From JAYQKL01 sp965243245 (GTDB lineage: Bacteria; Pseudomonadota; Alphaproteobacteria; RS24), in assembly GCA_965243245.1 (NCBI GenBank), contig OZ251536.1, positions 372,001 to 436,000 on the forward strand: DNA of 64,000 nt. The letters are read 5' to 3'. Under the pieces are notes generated by a model, which did not search any database, was not told the DNA's origin, and saw only the letters and a list, made by a program, of their open reading frames with translations. The number at the start of each line of letters is the position of its first letter. Position 1 is the stretch's first letter. Positions 1 to 8,867 of this stretch are shown one piece after another. A program made the position numbers and the translations under genes.

Positions 1-875
1 TCACAAGCCGCGCACGCCCCAACAGGATTGTTAAAAGAAAATAAGCGTGGCTCAATTTCATCAATCGTGAAACCCGACACAGGACACGCAAAATTAGCTG
101 AAAAAGTTATTCTTTCAGGCACATCCCCTTTATCTAATATTTCAACGACCGCAAGACCATCAGTTAAAGATAAAGCGATTTCCAAACTATCTGCCACACG
201 ATTGCCAAGCTCAAGGTTAATCACCAAACGATCAACGACAACATCAATGTCATGCTTGATCTTTTTATCCAGCGCGGGGACTTCAGAAATTTCATAATAG
301 GTGCCGTCAATTTTGACTCTTTGAAACCCGCGCTTTTGAAGTTCGGCAAAGTCTTTGCGATACTCGCCCTTGCGCCCGCGCACGAGCGGTGCCAATAAAT
401 GCAGACGCGTACCCTTTTTAAGAGCCATAATACGGTCAACCATTTGAGAAATCGTTTGGCTTTCAATCGGCAATCCCGTTGTCGGCGAGTAGGGGATGCC
501 AATACGCGCAAATAGCAATCTTAAATAATCATAAATTTCGGTCACTGTACCCACTGTGGAACGCGGGTTTTTGGAAGTTGTTTTTTGCTCAATTGAAATG
601 GCCGGCGAAAGACCATCGATTTGGTCAACATTAGGCTTTTGCATCATCTCAAGGAATTGACGCGCATAGGCAGAAAGGCTTTCCACGTAACGGCGTTGTC
701 CTTCTGCGTAAATCGTGTCAAAAGCGAGCGAGGATTTACCAGAACCCGACAAGCCTGTAATCACGATTAAGTGATCACGTGGAAGTTCAACATTTATATT
801 TTTAAGATTATGCTCTCGTGCGCCAATAATCTTAATTTTTTTGGCTTGCGGCAAAATTGTTCGTTTTGTGCTCAT
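1..875 (-). CDS. uvrA: UvrABC excinuclease subunit A (partial, N-terminal third)
   Basis: UvrA is the damage-sensing ATPase of nucleotide excision repair. The minus-strand frame is open from an ATG at 875 to the window edge, giving about 291 residues. It begins MSTKRTILPQAKKIKIIGAREHN, truncated here, and carries the Walker A motif TGLSGSGKSS, the signature YVESLSAYARQF and the first Cys pair (CAAC) of the N-terminal zinc module right at the edge. An AAGGGA Shine-Dalgarno lies just upstream of the start. It is divergent from ssb, a pairing common in alphaproteobacteria. I saw no convincing LexA box in the 221 bp between them. The rest of the gene lies outside the window. Confidence 0.97.
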   Translation of the reverse strand, partial: MSTKRTILPQAKKIKIIGAREHNLKNINVELPRDHLIVITGLSGSGKSSLAFDTIYAEGQRRYVESLSAYARQFLEMMQKPNVDQIDGLSPAISIEQKTTSKNPRSTVGTVTEIYDYLRLLFARIGIPYSPTTGLPIESQTISQMVDRIMALKKGTRLHLLAPLVRGRKGEYRKDFAELQKRGFQRVKIDGTYYEISEVPALDKKIKHDIDVVVDRLVINLELGNRVADSLEIALSLTDGLAVVEILDKGDVPERITFSANFACPVSGFTIDEIEPRLFSFNNPVGACAAC

Positions 876-1096
876 CTTATCCCTTATCCTGACTCGTTGG
901 GATAGCACGTCAGGTCAATTTAGCAAAGTGGAACAATTTATTGCTTAATTTAACTTGAAACGCTGAAAAAGATATGGGACATATAGAGAACATTTAGGTT
1001 GTCTACAGGGCTTGAGAATTTAAAGTTAAAGTGCTCAGAAAAACATGACACTCACTAAACCCTTTGGTAGACTGCAAGAAAATAAGGAGAAAAAAC

Positions 1097-1579
1097 ATGG
1101 CAGGCTCAATTAATAAAGTTACTCTGGTTGGTAATCTTGGGGCGGACCCGGACATCAGGAGTACAAAAGATGGCCGTCCGATTTGCAATCTGAGTATTGC
1201 AACAAGTGAAAGCTGGAAAGATAAAACCACTGGCGAGCGGCGCGAAAAAACCGAATGGCATCGTGTCGTCATCTTTAACGAAGGCTTAGCCAAAATTGCC
1301 GAACAATATTTACGCAAAGGTTCTAAGGTTTATCTTGAAGGGCAACTGCAAACAAGAAAATGGCAAGACCAACAAGGCGTTGACAAATATACAACCGAGG
1401 TGGTTTTGCAAGGTTATAATAGCAATCTAACCATGCTAGACAGTCGCAATAGTGGCGGTGAGGGCAATGCTTCATCATCATCATCCTCGAAAACGCCATC
1501 TGCCGCGCCGGGCGATGATAGCACGCCTCGCACGGACGCCCCCATGGGCGCAGACCTGAATGATGATATCCCTTTTTAG
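1097..1579 (+). CDS. ssb: Single-stranded DNA-binding protein
   Basis: SSB coats single-stranded DNA in replication, recombination and repair. The 160-residue protein has an OB fold over about residues 1-110 (MAGSINKVTLVGNLGADPDI near the start), a Gly/Ser/Pro-rich linker with a Ser run, and the acidic tip DDIPF that recruits partner proteins. The start at 1097 is chosen because AAGGAG lies 8 bases upstream; the frame is open 11 codons further up but that adds nothing conserved. It lies between divergent uvrA and gyrA, as in many alphaproteobacteria. Confidence 0.96.
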   Translation: MAGSINKVTLVGNLGADPDIRSTKDGRPICNLSIATSESWKDKTTGERREKTEWHRVVIFNEGLAKIAEQYLRKGSKVYLEGQLQTRKWQDQQGVDKYTTEVVLQGYNSNLTMLDSRNSGGEGNASSSSSSKTPSAAPGDDSTPRTDAPMGADLNDDIPF

Positions 1580-1681
1580 CCTATATTATGCGTGAAACCG
1601 AATAAAGAGCTTAAATTTCTTTAGCTAATAATTTGATTTTATTAATATATTTTGGGCTTATCTAAATTGAAATTTTTGTTT

Positions 1682-1701
1682 CCATGAGTTGCGACTCATG
1701 G
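1682..1701. promoter_or_regulatory. Perfect 8-bp inverted repeat in the ssb-gyrA interval
   Basis: CCATGAGT-TGCG-ACTCATGG forms a perfect 8-bp stem with a 4-base loop, 35 bases before a short leader ORF and 58 bases before gyrA. There is no T run on either strand after it, so a simple intrinsic terminator is unlikely. It could be an operator or a leader-RNA hairpin affecting gyrA; function is inferred only from position. Confidence 0.45.
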
Positions 1702-1736
1702 CGGTAAAATGCTATATATCTGAGGGCGTATTTAAC

Positions 1737-1760
1737 ATGTTTCAATCCTTTGAAACATAA
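1737..1760 (+). CDS. Possible 7-residue leader peptide coupled to gyrA
   Basis: A minute ORF, MFQSFET, starts at ATG 1737 with GAGGGCG about 8 bases upstream. Its TAA stop shares its last A with the gyrA ATG (TAATG). The gyrA start itself has no visible ribosome-binding site, so translational coupling through this ORF is plausible. No homologue is known to me and the ORF is too short to judge by coding statistics. Confidence 0.35.
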   Translation: MFQSFET

Positions 1761-4720
1761 TGAAAGGCATCACCTTGGCCGATGATTTAGATAAAGAAAT
1801 TGATGGCGAAACGACTTCGAAATCAAAAAAAGAGCCAAGCCCTAGAGCTGATAATAATGGCGGGGATGGCGGGGATGGCGGGGATGGCACGCCGCCACCC
1901 ATAGCTTCTTCACCTACGTTACCCCCTGAATTTGATATTTCTCCGATCGACATTGAAGATGAGATGCGTGCCAGCTATCTCGATTATGCGATGAGTGTAA
2001 TTGTCAGCAGGGCATTACCAGATGTCCGTGACGGCCTAAAACCTGTACATCGGCGCATTCTTTTTTCGATGAATGAAACCGGATATGACTATAATAAGCC
2101 ATATCGTAAATCTGCCCGTGTTGTTGGTGATGTGATCGGTAAATATCACCCACATGGGGACCAGTCAATTTATGATGCACTGGTGCGCATGGCGCAGGAT
2201 TTTTCTATGCGCATCCCCTTGCTTGATGGGCAAGGAAATTTTGGCTCAATTGATGGTGACCCCGCCGCGGCTATGCGTTACACAGAAGTGCGCATGGAAA
2301 AAATCGCGCATTCTTTATTGCATGATATTGAAAAAGATACTGTCAACTTCCAAGATAATTACGATAATTCTGAGAGCGAACCTGTCGTCTTGCCGGCGCG
2401 TTATCCAAATTTGCTGGCCAATGGCGCAAATGGTATTGCTGTGGGGATGGCGACAAATATCCCGCCGCATAATCTTGGCGAATTAATTACCGCGACTTTA
2501 AAATTGATTGAGCTGCCCGACACAACCGATGAAGAAATTTGCCAAATTGTACCGGGTCCAGATTTCCCCACCAGTGGGCAAATATTAGGACACAGTGGGT
2601 CTCATTCTGCTGGTATGACGGGGCGCGGGTCGGTTATTATGCGCGGGCGCGCAGAAATTGAAACAATCCGCAAAGATCGCGCCGCTATTATTGTCACTGA
2701 GATTCCGTATCAGGTGAACAAAACCCGCATGATTGAAAAAATTGCCGAGCTGGTGCGCGATAAAACCATTGAGGGTATTTCAGATATTCGAGACGAATCT
2801 GACCGTGATGGTATGCGTATTGTGATCGAGCTTAAACGCGATGCCGTCGGCGATGTTGTTCTTAAACAGCTTTATAAATACTCAGCTTTGCAAACCAGTT
2901 TTGGGGCCAATATGCTCGCCCTAGACGGCGGCAAGCCTGAATTGATGAACATCCGCACGATTTTGCAGGCGTTTATCCGTTTCCGTGAAGAAGTCATTAC
3001 AAGGCGTTCTAAGTTCGAGCTCAATAAGGCGCGCGACCGCGCCCATGTCTTGGTTGGTTTGGGGATTGCTGTTGCTAATATTGATGAAATCATTGCGCTT
3101 ATTCGCAAAGCGCCTTCTCCGCAAGCGGCGCGCGAACAATTAATGGCTAAATCTTGGCAAGCCAATGATGTGGCAGAGCTGATTAAGCTTATTGATGACC
3201 TGCGCCATAAGCTTCAAAAAGATGGGAAAATTTATCTCAGTGAGGCCCAAGCACGCGCCATTATGGAATTACGCCTCCAGCGGCTCACCGCGATGGGGCG
3301 CGATGAAATCGCTGACGAGCTTGGACAGCTTGGGGCACTTATCGAAGATTTACTTAGTATTTTGCGCAGCCGTGACCGGGTTATGGAAATCATCTGCAAA
3401 GACTTGAGTGAAGTGCGTGATGAGTTTGCCACACCGAGGCGCACACAAATCATTCCAGACGAGTTTGACGGCGATGATGAAGACCTAATACCACAAGACG
3501 ATATGGTGGTGACGGTGTCTCATACGGGGTACATTAAGCGTGTGCCGCTCTCAACTTACCGCGCCCAACGCCGCGGCGGTAAGGGGCGCGCTGGAATGAC
3601 AACCAAGGATGAGGATTTCGTTACTCAGGTTTTTGTTGCTAATACACACCAGCCTGTTTTGTTTTTCTCAACATTGGGCATGGTCTATAAAATGAAAGTT
3701 TGGAAACTTCCCGTTGGGAGTCCGCAGTCCCGAGGCAAAGCTATGGTCAATCTATTGCCGCTCAAAGAGGGCGAGACAATTAACGCCATTATGGCCTTGC
3801 CAAAAGATGAAAGCACATGGTCTCAATACCACGTCATGTTTGCGACTTCATTTGGCAATGTGCGCCGAAATGAATTATCGGATTTCACCAATGTGAATAA
3901 AGCCGGCAAAATAGCAATGAAACCAGATGAAGGAGAAAAAATCATTGGCGTCCAAATGTGTACAGAAAATGATGATGTTTTATTAACCTCTAATAGTGGA
4001 CGCTGTATCCGCTTTCCAGTGACTGGTGTGCGGGTGTTCAGAAGCCGAAACTCAACTGGCGTTCGCGGTATCAAGCTTGGGCAAAGTGATAAAACCATTT
4101 CAATGGCCATTTTGCGCCACAGCGATGCAACCCCTGCCGAGCGTAACTCTTATCTCAAACAGGTTGCGATGCTACGCCGCGCTATCGATGAAGAAGTTGA
4201 GAGCGCGCCAGCCATAGATGATATGGAAACACAAGAAGAGGCCGTTCTTAGTCCAGAGCGTTATGCTCAAATGGGCGCAACAGAACAATTTTTACTCACA
4301 GTTAGCCAGAATGGTTTTGGCAAGCGTTCCTCTGCCTATGAGTATCGTGTATCGGGGCGCGGCGGTAAGGGCATTATTGCGATGACAGTCACAAACCGCA
4401 ATGGTCCCTTGATTGCTTCGTTTCCTGTTCAAGATGAGGATCAAATTATGCTGGTTACAAATAGCGGCACCCTCATCCGCACACCGATTAAGGATATTCG
4501 CATTGCAGGGCGCAATACTCAAGGTGTCACTATTTTCAAAACAGATGAAGATGCGTATGTTGTTTCGGTTATTTGCCTCGGTGATGTGTCAGAAGATGAG
4601 GTTGAAACAGGCAAAATGAATGATGAAGAAATCACAGAAACTCTTGACGCAGGCGAGGCTCAAGATAATTTAAAGACTGAAGAAGAGCAAAATAAAACCC
4701 CAAACGACCCTGATATATGA
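1760..4720 (+). CDS. gyrA: DNA gyrase subunit A
   Basis: GyrA carries the DNA breakage-reunion activity of gyrase. The protein has 986 residues, longer than the usual 870-930. Extra length sits in an acidic low-complexity N-terminus (about 60 residues, including GGDGGDGGDG from a 9-bp tandem repeat) and an acidic C-terminal tail. The conserved core starts near DIEDEMRASYLDYAMSVIV. The active-site tyrosine is Y174 in AAMRYTEVR, and the C-terminal pinwheel repeats include RRGGKGRAG, a GyrA-box-like motif. In the quinolone-resistance region HPHGDQSIYD, the position equivalent to E. coli Ser83 is Gln135, while Asp87 is kept (D139). The start is uncertain because there is no direct Shine-Dalgarno. 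Confidence 0.96.
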   Translation: MKGITLADDLDKEIDGETTSKSKKEPSPRADNNGGDGGDGGDGTPPPIASSPTLPPEFDISPIDIEDEMRASYLDYAMSVIVSRALPDVRDGLKPVHRRILFSMNETGYDYNKPYRKSARVVGDVIGKYHPHGDQSIYDALVRMAQDFSMRIPLLDGQGNFGSIDGDPAAAMRYTEVRMEKIAHSLLHDIEKDTVNFQDNYDNSESEPVVLPARYPNLLANGANGIAVGMATNIPPHNLGELITATLKLIELPDTTDEEICQIVPGPDFPTSGQILGHSGSHSAGMTGRGSVIMRGRAEIETIRKDRAAIIVTEIPYQVNKTRMIEKIAELVRDKTIEGISDIRDESDRDGMRIVIELKRDAVGDVVLKQLYKYSALQTSFGANMLALDGGKPELMNIRTILQAFIRFREEVITRRSKFELNKARDRAHVLVGLGIAVANIDEIIALIRKAPSPQAAREQLMAKSWQANDVAELIKLIDDLRHKLQKDGKIYLSEAQARAIMELRLQRLTAMGRDEIADELGQLGALIEDLLSILRSRDRVMEIICKDLSEVRDEFATPRRTQIIPDEFDGDDEDLIPQDDMVVTVSHTGYIKRVPLSTYRAQRRGGKGRAGMTTKDEDFVTQVFVANTHQPVLFFSTLGMVYKMKVWKLPVGSPQSRGKAMVNLLPLKEGETINAIMALPKDESTWSQYHVMFATSFGNVRRNELSDFTNVNKAGKIAMKPDEGEKIIGVQMCTENDDVLLTSNSGRCIRFPVTGVRVFRSRNSTGVRGIKLGQSDKTISMAILRHSDATPAERNSYLKQVAMLRRAIDEEVESAPAIDDMETQEEAVLSPERYAQMGATEQFLLTVSQNGFGKRSSAYEYRVSGRGGKGIIAMTVTNRNGPLIASFPVQDEDQIMLVTNSGTLIRTPIKDIRIAGRNTQGVTIFKTDEDAYVVSVICLGDVSEDEVETGKMNDEEITETLDAGEAQDNLKTEEEQNKTPNDPDI

Positions 4721-4736
4721 GAGGACTAAGACGATT

Positions 4737-5228
4737 ATGATATCCGGTTTTTATCCAGGCAGTTTTGACCCGCCTACCAAAGGGCACGTAGATGTCTTAA
4801 GACGCGCTATGGGATTTCTTGACAGATTAGTTGTTGGGATTGGCGTTCAGGCAAAGAAAAACGCCCGTTTTTCGGTTGAAGAACGCATAAAAATGCTACA
4901 TTTATGTCTTGATGAACCCGCTAAGATACAAAAATGTACGCTTGAAGTTGTCTCTTTTGAAGGCTTGCTGGTTGATGCCGTGCGCAAATATGACGCCACT
5001 TTAATCATACGCGGATTACGAAGCGGTGCCGATTTTGATTATGAAGCCCAAATGAGTGCAATGAATAGACAAATGGCGGCACAAGTTGAAACTATTTGTC
5101 TGGCCGCTTCACCTGAAGTTGCTCATATATCATCAACGCTGGTCCGACAAATAGCCGATATGAAGGGCGATTTTGAAGCCTTTGTTCCGACAAAAATATT
5201 TGACATGATTAAATTAAAATATCAATAA
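4737..5228 (+). CDS. coaD: Phosphopantetheine adenylyltransferase
   Basis: CoaD transfers AMP from ATP to 4'-phosphopantetheine, the penultimate step of coenzyme A synthesis. The 163-residue length is typical. The nucleotidyltransferase motif GSFDP (residues 8-12) with TKGH (14-17) is intact, and the C-terminal ISSTLVRQ signature is present. A GAGAGGA ribosome-binding site precedes the ATG, 16 bases after gyrA ends, so it is probably co-transcribed with gyrA and the downstream genes. Confidence 0.96.
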   Translation: MISGFYPGSFDPPTKGHVDVLRRAMGFLDRLVVGIGVQAKKNARFSVEERIKMLHLCLDEPAKIQKCTLEVVSFEGLLVDAVRKYDATLIIRGLRSGADFDYEAQMSAMNRQMAAQVETICLAASPEVAHISSTLVRQIADMKGDFEAFVPTKIFDMIKLKYQ

Positions 5229-5254
5229 TTACAACTAATTATAAGTATAAACGA

Positions 5255-5857
5255 ATGAAACAGATTAATAATTATAAAACTCAATTTTTTACACTTTTTT
5301 TTACACTTTCAATCTTGCTTTTTAGTTTGACGCTCATCACATCCATAGCCATTACGGCGGCGATGGCGCAAGATTCGATGGCAACGCAAAATGCATCCAG
5401 TAAGGGGAAAATAATGCTACTCGAACTTAAAGATGGAATCGTCAAAATTAAATTACGTAGCGATGTGGCTCCAAAGCATGTTGAACGCATCAAACAACTG
5501 GCCAAAGAAGGCTTTTATGATGGGATTGTTTTCCACCGCGTGATCGATGGATTTATGGCGCAAACGGGCGATCCAACAGGCACGGGCACAGGGGGCTCAG
5601 ATTATCCTGACCTGCGGGCTGAATTCAGTAATGTTCCATTTGAACGCGGCGCAATTGGCATGGCACGGTCTCAGCACCCCGATAGTGCGAATAGCCAGTT
5701 TTTCATTTGTTTGGAAGATGCCCCATTCCTCGATCGTCAATACACAGTTTGGGGCGAAGTTGTCGAAGGCATGGAATTTGTTGACACTATCATCCGCGGT
5801 GAACCACCAGAAAACCCAGATAAAATTATCTCATTACGTTTAGAAGAGGGTAAGTGA
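5255..5857 (+). CDS. Periplasmic cyclophilin-type peptidyl-prolyl isomerase
   Basis: This 200-residue protein catalyses proline cis-trans isomerisation. A signal peptide covers about residues 1-38 (hydrophobic stretch, then AMA-QD). The cyclophilin domain follows, with the catalytic FHRVIDGFMAQTGDP (Arg95), FERGAIGMAR and NSQFFI. It is the small bacterial PpiA/PpiB type. It lies 26 bp after coaD and 4 bp before queA, so it is an operon member. Many alphaproteobacteria carry two tandem cyclophilin genes here; only one is present. Confidence 0.93.
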   Translation: MKQINNYKTQFFTLFFTLSILLFSLTLITSIAITAAMAQDSMATQNASSKGKIMLLELKDGIVKIKLRSDVAPKHVERIKQLAKEGFYDGIVFHRVIDGFMAQTGDPTGTGTGGSDYPDLRAEFSNVPFERGAIGMARSQHPDSANSQFFICLEDAPFLDRQYTVWGEVVEGMEFVDTIIRGEPPENPDKIISLRLEEGK

Positions 5858-5861
5858 TTAA

Positions 5862-6923
5862 ATGCGGGTTGAAGCTTTTGACTTTAATCTGCCGGAAGAA
5901 AATATTGCGTTGCGTCCTGCGAGCCCAAGAGACCAAGCGCGATTGCTTTATGTTCCCTTGAACGGTGCGTATACTCACCATATTGTCAAGCAATTGCCCC
6001 GCTTTTTTACCGCAGGTGATTTACTTATAATCAACAATACAAAAGTTATTCCCGCCCGCCTCGAAGCCATGCGTCAACGCCCAAACGCAACCGGGGCTCA
6101 TATTGAGGTAACTCTGATTGAGCAACTGCAAGCCACATATTGGCGGGCACTGATTAAACCCGCAAAGCGGGTTAAAGTCGGCGATATATTGGTGTTCAAA
6201 ACCATGCAAGCCGAGGTGATGTATCGCCAAGAGGGCATCGCTGAAATTGTTTTTAAGATCCCTTCAAAAAACATGGAAACGAGCCTAATTGAAAACGGCG
6301 CGATGCCGCTTCCGCCCTATATAGCCGCTAAGCGCAAGCCAGATAAGCAAGACCTAGATGACTATCAGACTATATTTGCCACCCATAAGGGTGCCGTTGC
6401 GGCGCCGACGGCGGGGCTACATTTCACCCCTCAACTTATGCAACTGATGCGCATCCAAGGCGTTGAATTTGCCGAGGTAACATTACATGTTGGCCCCGGA
6501 ACATTTCTGCCCGTTAAAGTTGAGGATACCGCCCACCATAAAATGCATAGCGAATGGGGCGAGGTGAGCCAAGACGTTGCCGATAAAATCAACAAAACCT
6601 TGAAAAAGGGCAAATCTGTCACTTGTGTTGGCACGACCTCATTACGATTGATTGAAAGCGCGGCAGTAAAAAAGGGATATGTCGAACCCTTTACAGGCCA
6701 TACTGATATATTCATCTCGCCGGGCTATCAATTTAAAGTCGCTGACCGATTAATGACGAATTTTCACTTACCCCGTTCTACTCTTTTTATGCTTGTGGCG
6801 GCGTTTTCTGGACTTGAGAACATGAAAAAAGCCTATCAATACGCTATTCGTTCAGGCTATAGGTTTTATTCTTATGGCGATGGGTGTTTGTTGGAGCGCA
6901 CTGAAAAACAGGCAAAGATATGA
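5862..6923 (+). CDS. queA: S-adenosylmethionine:tRNA ribosyltransferase-isomerase
   Basis: QueA transfers and rearranges the ribose of S-adenosylmethionine onto 7-aminomethyl-deazaguanine in tRNA, forming epoxyqueuosine. The 353-residue length fits the family. Family signatures are clear: FDFNLPEENIALRPASPRDQ at the start, LLIINNTKVIPARL, PTAGLHFTP, HVGPGTFLPV, CVGTTSLR and TNFHLPRSTL. Its stop overlaps the tgt start by 4 bases (ATGA), which implies coupled translation with the previous step of the pathway. Confidence 0.97.
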   Translation: MRVEAFDFNLPEENIALRPASPRDQARLLYVPLNGAYTHHIVKQLPRFFTAGDLLIINNTKVIPARLEAMRQRPNATGAHIEVTLIEQLQATYWRALIKPAKRVKVGDILVFKTMQAEVMYRQEGIAEIVFKIPSKNMETSLIENGAMPLPPYIAAKRKPDKQDLDDYQTIFATHKGAVAAPTAGLHFTPQLMQLMRIQGVEFAEVTLHVGPGTFLPVKVEDTAHHKMHSEWGEVSQDVADKINKTLKKGKSVTCVGTTSLRLIESAAVKKGYVEPFTGHTDIFISPGYQFKVADRLMTNFHLPRSTLFMLVAAFSGLENMKKAYQYAIRSGYRFYSYGDGCLLERTEKQAKI

Positions 6924-8047
6924 AATTCACTCTTTTAAAGACGGATGGTATGGCGCGGCGCGGCACGATTGAAACCCCGCGCGGCAGTATTTGCACTCCC
7001 GCTTTCATGCCTGTTGGCACGGCGGGTAGCGTCAAGGCGATGTATCCTGACCAAGTGCGCGATTTGGGCGCGGATATCGTGCTTGGCAATACCTATCATT
7101 TGATGTTGCGCCCCGGCGCCGAGCAAGTCGCCACTCTTGGCGGCTTACACAGCTTTATGCAATGGGACGGGCCGATACTTACAGATAGTGGGGGGTTTCA
7201 GATTATGTCGCTGGCTAAATTGCGCAAGATGACCGAAGAAGGCGTTCAATTCCAGAGCCATATTGATGGGCAAAAACACCTGCTTACGCCCGAACGAAGT
7301 ATAGAAATTCAAACGCTTTTGGGGGCAAATATCCGCATGGCATTAGATGAATGCACACCATATCCTGCGCCAATCGACGCGGCTGATAAGTCTATGCAGC
7401 TTTCTATGCGCTGGGCCAAAAGATCAAAACAAGCCTTTGAGACTTATAACCAAGCTAAAGGCGATGCCCTCTTTGGCATTGTGCAGGGCGGTATTTATGA
7501 GGCACTCAGAAAGCAAAGCGCAAAAGAACTTCAATCCATAGGTTTTGACGGCTATGCGGTCGGCGGTTTAGCTGTCGGGGAGGGGCATGAAAAAATGTGC
7601 GCTGTGCTCGATTTTACAGTGCCAGCACTACCCCATGATAAGCCGCGTTATTTGATGGGGGTTGGCACGCCGCAAGATTTAGTCGCGGCGGTCTCGCGGG
7701 GCATTGATATGTTCGATTGTGTGATGCCAACACGCGCTGGGCGACATGGGCTTGCTTATACATGGCGCGGGAAAGTTAATTTACGCAATGCCCGTCATGT
7801 CGGCGATACCCGTCCGCTTGATGAAAACAGTGAGTGCGAAGCCGCATCCAGATATTCACGCGCTTATCTTCATCATTTATTCAAATGCGGCGAACTTTTA
7901 GGGTCAATGCTTTTGACTTGGAATAATTTGCATTTTTATCAAACCCTCATGCAACAAATGCGCGAGGCCATAAAAACGCAAACCTTTGAGACTTTTAAGC
8001 AAAAATTTTATGCTCTCCAAGAGCAAGGCGACATAGAGCCAATATAG
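6920..8047 (+). CDS. tgt: Queuine/preQ1 tRNA-ribosyltransferase with degenerate zinc site
   Basis: Tgt exchanges guanine for preQ1 at position 34 of GUN-anticodon tRNAs. The 375-residue protein keeps the general base D89 (TDSGGFQ), the nucleophile D266 (GIDMFDCVMPTRAGRHG) and the GIVQGG loop. The C-terminal zinc site usual in bacterial Tgt (Cys-X-Cys-X2-Cys...His) reads Ser304, Cys306, Ala309 and Asn335 here, so three of four ligands are missing. The surrounding sequence YSRAYLHHL and LLTWNNLHFY is otherwise well conserved, so this is not a sequencing break. As far as I recall, other alphaproteobacteria also have weakened zinc sites. Confidence 0.96.
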   Translation: MKFTLLKTDGMARRGTIETPRGSICTPAFMPVGTAGSVKAMYPDQVRDLGADIVLGNTYHLMLRPGAEQVATLGGLHSFMQWDGPILTDSGGFQIMSLAKLRKMTEEGVQFQSHIDGQKHLLTPERSIEIQTLLGANIRMALDECTPYPAPIDAADKSMQLSMRWAKRSKQAFETYNQAKGDALFGIVQGGIYEALRKQSAKELQSIGFDGYAVGGLAVGEGHEKMCAVLDFTVPALPHDKPRYLMGVGTPQDLVAAVSRGIDMFDCVMPTRAGRHGLAYTWRGKVNLRNARHVGDTRPLDENSECEAASRYSRAYLHHLFKCGELLGSMLLTWNNLHFYQTLMQQMREAIKTQTFETFKQKFYALQEQGDIEPI

Positions 8048-8061
8048 AACCAATAAACTAA

Positions 8062-8124
8062 TCGCCCACCATCTCGCCCACCATCTCGCCAACTGACTTG
8101 TCAGCTGAGAAGTCAGCTAACAAG
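8062..8124. repeat. 12-bp tandem repeat and hairpin between convergent tgt and the MAPEG gene
   Basis: TCGCCCACCATC occurs twice in tandem (8062-8085) with a partial third copy. It is followed by an inverted repeat, CTTGTCAGCTGA (8097-8108) and TCAGCTAACAAG (8113-8124), which pair over 12 bp with one mismatch around a GAAG loop. There is no T run, so a bidirectional terminator role between the two convergent genes is only a possibility. Confidence 0.5.
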
Positions 8125-8182
8125 TTAGCCTGTCTTGAAACTCAGCCATGCCCGTGAAAAGCTCAACAATCTCATTATTGCT

Positions 8183-8587
8183 TTAAATAAGCTGACTGAT
8201 AACACCATATAAAGCCCCAATATAAGTAATGCAGATGATGATAAACCCAACCATAAAGCCAAACTGTCTTTTTGGTGCCTCAATATAATACCCGCGCGCA
8301 TATATGATACGACCCAAACCAAAACCCAAACCAATAAAGCCAAAAATGCAATCAGCAAAACCCATCATAGGGTAAGCAAGCACAGCCAGCCAATAGATAG
8401 GCAAAAACAACACGAGTTGTTCTTTAGTATTTTCTTGGACACGGAAAACGCGCTCAAAATCTGCGTTTCCAGAAATCATTGGCACTTTCACACCATACTT
8501 GCTACGCGCCTTACCGACATTCATTAGTGTCCAAAAATAAACCCCCATAATGAAAAGCGTTGCTAGACTTGTTAATGGATAATTCAT
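8183..8587 (-). CDS. MAPEG-family integral membrane protein
   Basis: This 134-residue protein resembles the MAPEG family (membrane-associated proteins in eicosanoid and glutathione metabolism). It has about four hydrophobic segments and a conserved central part, VFRVQENTKEQLVLFLP, followed by GRIIYARGYY. The Arg/Glu/Asn residues of that stretch bind glutathione in characterised members. The start at 8587 is set by a perfect AGGAGG 7 bases upstream; an in-frame extension to 8719 lacks such a site. The substrate is unknown. It is a stand-alone gene, convergent with tgt. Confidence 0.85.
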   Translation of the reverse strand: MNYPLTSLATLFIMGVYFWTLMNVGKARSKYGVKVPMISGNADFERVFRVQENTKEQLVLFLPIYWLAVLAYPMMGFADCIFGFIGLGFGLGRIIYARGYYIEAPKRQFGFMVGFIIICITYIGALYGVISQLI

Positions 8588-8751
8588 AATAATCCCTCCT
8601 ATCGAATTTCCTTGAAGATGACATAGTTTTGACTTTTTGCAAATTTTTTTACACAAAATAATAAAGCCTCGCCTTGAAAAAAGCATTTTGTTAAAATTGA
8701 GGGCTAGTCTTGCGTCCAAACATGTTTTATATACCCGCTTAGTTTGTTAGT

Positions 8752-8827
8752 GGGCCCGTAGCTCAGTTGGTAGAGCAACTGACTTTTAATCAGTGGGTCG
8801 CAGGTTCGATCCCTGCCGGGCTCACCA
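8752..8827 (+). tRNA. tRNA-Lys (anticodon UUU)
   Basis: The 76-nt sequence folds as a cloverleaf. The acceptor stem GGGCCCG pairs with CGGGCTC (one G-U), the D arm is AGCTCAGTTGGTAGAGC, the anticodon loop CTTTTAA gives UUU, and the T arm contains GGTTCGATCC. The CCA end is encoded. It is free-standing between the MAPEG gene and the FGE-like gene. Confidence 0.97.
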
Positions 8828-8867
8828 TTTTTTCCTCAGCCGCAATTAAACTTGAGGACGCTTATAA

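Noticed and set aside
876..1096. SOS (LexA) box between uvrA and ssb
   Set aside because: Only loose GAAC/GTTG half-sites are present; no GTTC-N7-GTTC or GAAC-N7-GAAC was found.
8588..8719. N-terminal extension of the MAPEG protein to 8719
   Set aside because: The internal ATG at 8587 has a perfect AGGAGG and begins the family-like sequence.
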